Below the pieces are notes generated by a model. The model was given only the letters and a program-made list of their open reading frames with translations. It was not told the DNA's origin and made no database searches. Positions 61,951 to 64,000 of a stretch of 64,000 nucleotides of DNA are shown one piece after another (position 1 is the stretch's first letter; the number at the start of each line of letters is the position of its first letter). Source of the stretch: CAVSUR01 sp963846005 (GTDB taxonomy: Bacteria > Actinomycetota > Actinomycetes > Streptosporangiales > Streptosporangiaceae); contig CAWJUH010000001.1 in NCBI GenBank assembly GCA_963846005.1, positions 248,001 to 312,000 of the forward strand, given 5' to 3'. A program made the position numbers and the translations under genes.

Positions 61951-62766
61951 TCAGCCCGGTGCGGGGCCCGATCCGTTGCCGCCGGACGTGCCACCCGGGC
62001 TGTCCGGCGGCGGAGTCTCGCTGCCGGACTGCTCCGGCTGCTCCGGCTGCTCCGGCTGATCGGCCGGCGGCCGGGCCTCGGCCAGCAGGGCATCCAGCCG
62101 GGAGCCGGCCAGCCGCCGGAACGTGCGGTGGGTGCGGGCCCGTTCCAGCACCGCCACCTCCAGCTGGCCGGCGGTGACGTCCTGGCTGACGCCGTTGGCC
62201 TGGCCGGACAGCGCGGCGAGCGCGACTCCCATGGCCCGGGCCAGCGGCATGCCGTCGGCGTACTGCTCCTTCACCACCGCGGCGACCTGATCGGCCTGGC
62301 CGCCCATGACCAGGAAGTTGTGCTCCTCGGTCACCGACCCGTCGAAGGTGATGCGGTAGATCTGGTCCCGGTCGGCGGCCGGCCCCACCTCGGCGACGAC
62401 GATCTCCACCTCCAGCGGCTTGTTGCTCTCGGTGAAGATGGTGCCGAGCAGCTGGGCGTACCAGTTGGCCAGGCCGCGGGCGGTGACGTCCTGCCGGTCG
62501 TACTGGTAGCCGGTCACGTCGGCGTACCGGACCCCGGCCTGGCGCAGCCGCTCGAACTCGTTGTAGCGGCCGACGGCGGCGAACCCGATCCGGTCGTACA
62601 GCTCGCTGAACTTGCGCAGCGCCTGCGACGGGTTCGGCGCGACGAACAGGATGCCGGCGTCGTACTCGATGACCACACCGCTGCGGATCCGCGCGATCGC
62701 CTTGCGCGCGTAGTCCGCCTTGTCCTTCATCGCCTGCTCGGGCGACACGTAGAACGGCATCGTCAC
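61951..62766 (-). CDS. prcA: 20S proteasome alpha subunit
   Basis: A 271-aa alpha ring subunit. Begins MTMPFYVSPEQAMKDKADYARKAIARIRS (alpha-subunit N-terminal gate), then GILFVAPNPSQALRKFSELYDRIGFAAVG and YNEFERLRQAGV, as in actinobacterial PrcA. C-terminal tail is Gln/Pro/Glu-rich (QPEQPEQPEQ) and unusually extended. GTG 62766 is chosen; ATG 62760 is an alternative. It follows prcB (111 bp) on the same strand. Confidence 0.96.
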   Translation of the reverse strand: MTMPFYVSPEQAMKDKADYARKAIARIRSGVVIEYDAGILFVAPNPSQALRKFSELYDRIGFAAVGRYNEFERLRQAGVRYADVTGYQYDRQDVTARGLANWYAQLLGTIFTESNKPLEVEIVVAEVGPAADRDQIYRITFDGSVTEEHNFLVMGGQADQVAAVVKEQYADGMPLARAMGVALAALSGQANGVSQDVTAGQLEVAVLERARTHRTFRRLAGSRLDALLAEARPPADQPEQPEQPEQSGSETPPPDSPGGTSGGNGSGPAPG

Positions 62767-62877
62767 CGGAAACGCTTCCCTTACTTCAGTAGTCGGCTGG
62801 GCTCGGACGGATACGTGGTAGTCGGGCTGAGGTCGGGAGCCGCCCTGGTGCGGGAGCGGGGGCCGCGGCCGCGCTGG

Positions 62878-63756
62878 CTATCCGCCCGCGGCAGACGGCA
62901 GCGGCGCGACCGGCCCGTCGGGCTGGCGCATCCGGCCGTCGACGACCGTCTGCGCGTAGCTGGCGGATTCGGCGTCGGTCAGGCGGCGGAAGCCGTCGGC
63001 GGTCACCGTGGCGACCACCGGGAAGATCTGCCGGGTCATGTCCGGCCCGCCGGTGGCCGAGTCGTCGTCGGCCGCGTCGTACAGCGCCTGCATGCAGGCC
63101 ATCACCGCATCGGGCAGCGGCATATCGCCGGCGTAGAGCTTCTTCAGCGACCCGCGGGCGAACACCGATCCGGAGCCGATCGAGTAGAACCGCTGCTCCT
63201 CGTACCGGCCGCCCGCGACGTCGTAGCTGAAGATCCGGCCGGCCTGGCGGTCCTCGTCGTAGCCGGCGAACAGCGGCACCACGACCAGTCCCTGCATGGC
63301 CGCGCCGAGGTTGCCGCGCACCAGCGCGGCCAGCCGGTTCGCCTTGCCCTCCAGCGACAGCGCCCGGCCTTCCAGCTTCTCGTAGTGCTCCAGCTCGACC
63401 TGGAACAGCCGGGCCAGCTCGATCCCGATGCCGGCCACCCCGGCGATGGCGATGACGGAGAAGTCGTCGCTGCGGAACACCTTCTCGATGTCGCGCTGGG
63501 AGATCATGTTGCCCGCCGTGGCCCGCCGGTCGCCGGCCATCACGACGCCCTCTGCGCAGGCCGCCGCGACGATCGTGGTGCCATGCGGCAGCTCGCGGGC
63601 CAGCGCGGAGCCCCCCGCCCCCGACGTGCCGGCCCCGGGCAGCAGGCCGGGCGCGACCGCGCTGAGCAGGTCGGCGAACGACGACGTGCCCGCGGTCAGG
63701 TAGGCCGCCGGCGGCAGCTGGTCAGGACCCACGCGGATCTCCTCCGGGTTGTGCAC
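62878..63756 (-). CDS. prcB: 20S proteasome beta subunit
   Basis: A 292-aa catalytic subunit. The propeptide (1-59) ends HG before the mature N-terminal threonine T60 (LPHG|TTIVAAA), the nucleophile. Later GDRRATAGN (catalytic Lys/Asp region) and the SGSVFARGSLKKLY segment (SGSG-like) are as in Mtb PrcB. Start ATG 63756 (MHNPEEIRVG). Pup is the upstream gene (84 bp away). The two subunits with PafA and Pup form the proteasome system. Confidence 0.97.
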   Translation of the reverse strand: MHNPEEIRVGPDQLPPAAYLTAGTSSFADLLSAVAPGLLPGAGTSGAGGSALARELPHGTTIVAAACAEGVVMAGDRRATAGNMISQRDIEKVFRSDDFSVIAIAGVAGIGIELARLFQVELEHYEKLEGRALSLEGKANRLAALVRGNLGAAMQGLVVVPLFAGYDEDRQAGRIFSYDVAGGRYEEQRFYSIGSGSVFARGSLKKLYAGDMPLPDAVMACMQALYDAADDDSATGGPDMTRQIFPVVATVTADGFRRLTDAESASYAQTVVDGRMRQPDGPVAPLPSAAGG

Positions 63757-63839
63757 AGCGAAATATCGTGACTGACCCTACTGCGGCCGGGCGGCCCGGG
63801 CGGCGCCGGGCGCTGCTTGCGCGCGGCGCGCCAGCCGTC

Positions 63840-64000
63840 TTACTGACCGCCCTTTTGCACATAAGAGCGGACGAACTCCTCGGCGTTCTCCTCCAGCACC
63901 TCGTCGATCTCGTCCAGGATCGCGTCGACGTCGTCGGCCAGCTTGTCCTGCCGCTCCCGGACGTCCTCGCCCGACTGGGGGGCATCTTCCTCTTCGGTCT
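63840..64000 (-). CDS. pup: Prokaryotic ubiquitin-like protein Pup (5' end cut by window edge)
   Basis: The last 53 codons are present. The C-terminus reads EFVRSYVQKGGQ, the Gly-Gly-Gln ending of Pup that is deamidated to Glu by Dop before ligation, preceded by an acidic coiled segment (DDVDAILDEIDEVLEEN). Stop TAA at 63842-63840. The initiator is beyond the window. It is immediately upstream of prcB on the same strand. Confidence 0.97.
   Translation of the reverse strand, partial: TEEEDAPQSGEDVRERQDKLADDVDAILDEIDEVLEENAEEFVRSYVQKGGQ

Noticed and set aside
1..64000. tRNA, rRNA, IS element or prophage genes
   Set aside because: I scanned for transposase-like proteins, terminal inverted repeats, integrases and tRNA-like cloverleaf patterns and found none I could support by eye.

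Overview
The window comes from a very GC-rich actinobacterium. The strongest evidence is a conserved actinobacterial block on the right half, read right to left: pup, prcB, prcA, pafA, pafB, pafC, tatA, tatC and a HelY-type helicase. This is the Pup-proteasome/Tat neighbourhood known from mycobacteria and relatives, and a proteasome with a GGQ-ending Pup points to this phylum. Dense GNAT, TetR, LacI, LuxR and Ser/Thr kinase genes fit a large-genome soil-type actinomycete. I cannot name the genus from the sequence alone.

Layout. At 1-2.9 kb there is a lysine catabolism (aminomutase) locus: kamA diverges from kdd and the start of kamD. At 2.9-9.5 kb lie housekeeping and accessory genes: lgt, a nitrilase-family amidohydrolase, a VOC protein, an APC permease, two GNATs and a Ser/Thr kinase with a His/Gly-rich tail. 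At 9.5-12.6 kb a divergent SDR/TetR pair is followed by a ferredoxin-P450 pair, the P450 being frameshifted. At 12.6-20 kb a leftward cluster encodes a complete branched-chain-amino-acid-type ABC importer with fused LivM-LivG, an M24-fold protein with an altered metal site and a 3-hydroxyisobutyrate-dehydrogenase-like enzyme. At 20-23.7 kb come an alpha/beta hydrolase and a DUF929/BlaI/M56 module around a near-perfect palindromic operator. At 23.7-31.9 kb are a LacI regulator, a very large GH38 alpha-mannosidase (frameshifted) and an ATPase-LuxR regulator. At 32-40.5 kb are a truncated acyl-CoA-ligase-like gene, Lrp, acyl-CoA dehydrogenase, M24 peptidase, SpoIIE-type phosphatase, 5'-3' exonuclease, cysteine dioxygenase, GNAT, VOC and a quinone-oxidoreductase-like gene. 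At 40.5-64 kb the proteasome/Tat block is interrupted by two apparent insertions: a DUF4331/Tat-secreted protein/ECF sigma group between helY and tatC, and a DUF3866/DoxX/FKBP/membrane protein/nucleotide-sugar dehydrogenase group between pafB and pafA.

How the genes work together. Pup is ligated to substrates by PafA and the conjugates are degraded by the PrcBA core. PafB and PafC form the WYL-type regulator encoded beside them. TatA and TatC export folded proteins, and at least one neighbouring product carries a twin-arginine signal. KamA and Kdd (with KamDE) would carry lysine to beta-lysine, then 3,5-diaminohexanoate, then 3-keto-5-aminohexanoate.

Quality caution. At least seven genes that otherwise look intact (P450, GH38, helY, sugar dehydrogenase, aldehyde dehydrogenase, amidase, kinase) each carry one or two frame breaks in GC-rich or repetitive stretches. 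Consensus indel errors explain this more simply than seven independent pseudogenes. These genes are annotated across the break. No tRNA, rRNA, CRISPR array, IS element or phage gene was seen.
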